Part shown: positions 15,687-16,270 of the stretch, one piece after another
Numbering within the stretch: position 1 is the first letter of the stretch
How the letters are laid out: each line of letters starts with the position of its first letter
Notes under the pieces: model-generated
Told to the model about the DNA's origin: nothing
What the model saw: only the letters and a program-made list of their open reading frames with translations
Databases searched by the model: none
Translations under genes and position numbers: made by a program
Source of the DNA: Tannerella sp.
Lineage (GTDB): Bacteria > Bacteroidota > Bacteroidia > Bacteroidales > Tannerellaceae
Reading direction: 5' to 3'
Length of the DNA: 16,270 nucleotides
NCBI GenBank assembly: GCA_031261145.1
Contig: JAISJX010000210.1
Location: 1-16,270 of the forward strand

Positions 15687-15776
15687 TGACCCGGGGTCAG
15701 CAGTAAAACCCTGTGTTCGATCTAAGTACTCTAAATCCCCTAAAGGTGAGGTGTCTGTTTGCCACATTAGTGGCAA
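15687..15776. repeat. Small palindromes in a non-coding stretch
   Basis: TGACCC-G-GGGTCA (15687-15699) is a perfect palindrome and TTGCCAC-ATTA-GTGGCAA (15759-15776) is a 7-bp hairpin. No gene is visible between the tRNA terminator and 15775. The rest of the stretch contains CCCCTAAAGGTGAGG-like sequence typical of intergenic filler. Confidence 0.55.
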
Positions 15777-15821
15777 CATATTGGTAGCCGTGGTGTTTTA
15801 ACCCACGGAAAACGATATGTT
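15775..15821. repeat. Nested palindrome with CCGTGG/CCACGG core
   Basis: The inner stem CCGTGG (15788-15793) pairs with CCACGG (15803-15808). An outer stem AACATATTG (15775-15783) pairs with CGATATGTT (15813-15821) with one non-Watson-Crick position. This two-level organisation resembles the other palindromic repeats in the window. Confidence 0.6.
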
Positions 15822-15832
15822 TGAAAAGAAAA

Positions 15833-15967
15833 GCGGGGCTGACCAAAAAGGGTATTTTGCACGTCATTGCGAGGGTAAATCCCGAAGCAATCCATTAATA
15901 ATCAACACTCTGGATTGCTTCGCCTACGGCTCGCAATGACGAAACCAGACTTTTTGGTCAGCCCCGC
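15833..15967. repeat. 135-bp three-level nested palindrome
   Basis: Three perfect inverted repeats are stacked: GCGGGGCTGACCAAAAAG (15833-15850) with its complement at 15950-15967 (18 bp), CGTCATTGCGAG (15862-15873) with 15930-15941 (12 bp), and CGAAGCAATCCA (15883-15894) with 15911-15922 (12 bp). The inner two words resemble a palindromic repeat I recall from many bacterial genomes. The whole could fold as one long cruciform or hairpin, and it may be a small non-autonomous mobile element. No target-site duplication was evident. Confidence 0.8.
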
Positions 15968-16016
15968 AATATTGAATTACAGATATTCAGGGATGAATAC
16001 ATAGACATACTGCGGA

Positions 16017-16048
16017 AGATTCCTCACTTCGTTCGGAATGAGGAATCT
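16017..16048. repeat. 10-bp inverted repeat hairpin
   Basis: AGATTCCTCA (16017-16026) pairs perfectly with TGAGGAATCT (16039-16048) around a loop CTTCGTTCGGAA. It is another member of the palindrome cluster and has no T-run after it. Confidence 0.65.
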
Positions 16049-16055
16049 ATTATAC

Positions 16056-16082
16056 GTTGTTTATTTTTCATTCCTAAACAAC
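16056..16082. repeat. 8-bp inverted repeat hairpin
   Basis: GTTGTTTA (16056-16063) pairs with TAAACAAC (16075-16082) around an 11-base T-rich loop. It is AT-rich and could be fortuitous, but it continues the series of hairpins after the tRNA. No gene is seen from here to the window end. Confidence 0.4.
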
Positions 16083-16149
16083 CCTATTAATAACGATTAA
16101 AACTTTAGGAATTGTCCACAAATAAAGGTATCATATTCGTTTCGGTGAA

Positions 16150-16257
16150 TGCCCTACGGGCATTTTAATTTATGTGTGTTTAATTCATTTCTATTGATAT
16201 GAATGGTCCTAACGGACAAGCAAATATTCCCCGTTAGGGGAAACATATCAATAGAAA
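16150..16257. repeat. Palindromic intergenic repeat, copy 2
   Basis: Hairpin TGCCC-TAC-GGGCA (16150-16162) is followed by TTTCTATTGATATG (16188-16201), which pairs perfectly with CATATCAATAGAAA (16244-16257). Between those arms lie GTCC-TAAC-GGAC (16206-16217) and TTCCCC-GTTA-GGGGAA (16227-16242). The first hairpin and the TTTCTATTGATATG word match copy 1 at 5508-5602 with the same 38-base offset. The two copies differ in which inner hairpins follow, so the family is modular. Confidence 0.8.
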
Positions 16258-16270
16258 GTAACCCTCTGAA

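Overview
The window looks like chromosomal DNA of a Bacteroidales bacterium (phylum Bacteroidota). It has a TonB-linked SusC porin with a SusD partner, lipoproteins with acidic residues straight after the lipobox Cys, A-rich leaders instead of Shine-Dalgarno sites, and promoters of the Bacteroidota type (TAnnTTTG at -7). I cannot name the genus from sequence alone.

Layout. (1) Positions 1-3051, + strand: an envelope operon made of the 3' end of a surface protein with a choice-of-anchor-Q-like tail, an exported endonuclease/exonuclease/phosphatase-family enzyme whose start overlaps the preceding stop (TAATG), and an exported M23 (LytM-type) metallopeptidase. A hairpin spans the last stop codon. 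(2) Positions 3158-11953, - strand: a polysaccharide utilisation locus in the order susC, susD, an unrecognised surface lipoprotein, a strong GC-rich hairpin terminator, and then a separate GH92 alpha-mannosidase lipoprotein gene. The GH92 gene suggests an alpha-mannose substrate such as high-mannose N-glycan or mannan. No ECF sigma/anti-sigma pair, hybrid two-component sensor or other regulator lies in the window. (3) Positions 11954-12876: a 923-bp AT-rich gap holding the susC leader, a decayed IS5-like transposase 3' remnant on the - strand, and the promoter of the next gene. (4) Positions 12877-15432, + strand: a phosphoglucomutase/phosphomannomutase, then a Tat-exported SGNH/GDSL hydrolase. 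(5) Positions 15462-15658: a complete tRNA-Gly(GCC) unit with promoter, an unusual 14-bp inverted repeat between promoter and tRNA, and a terminator. (6) Positions 15660-16270: no credible protein gene, but a dense run of palindromic intergenic repeats. The last shares a module, at identical internal spacing, with the repeat just upstream of the GH92 gene at 5508-5602.

SusC/SusD and the lipoprotein would capture and import oligosaccharide. GH92 would trim mannose from it, and the phosphohexomutase could feed hexose phosphates into central metabolism, although that gene lies outside the PUL transcript and is probably housekeeping. No clearly new protein system is visible. The least explained material is the intergenic palindromes, the tRNA leader and the long susC leader.
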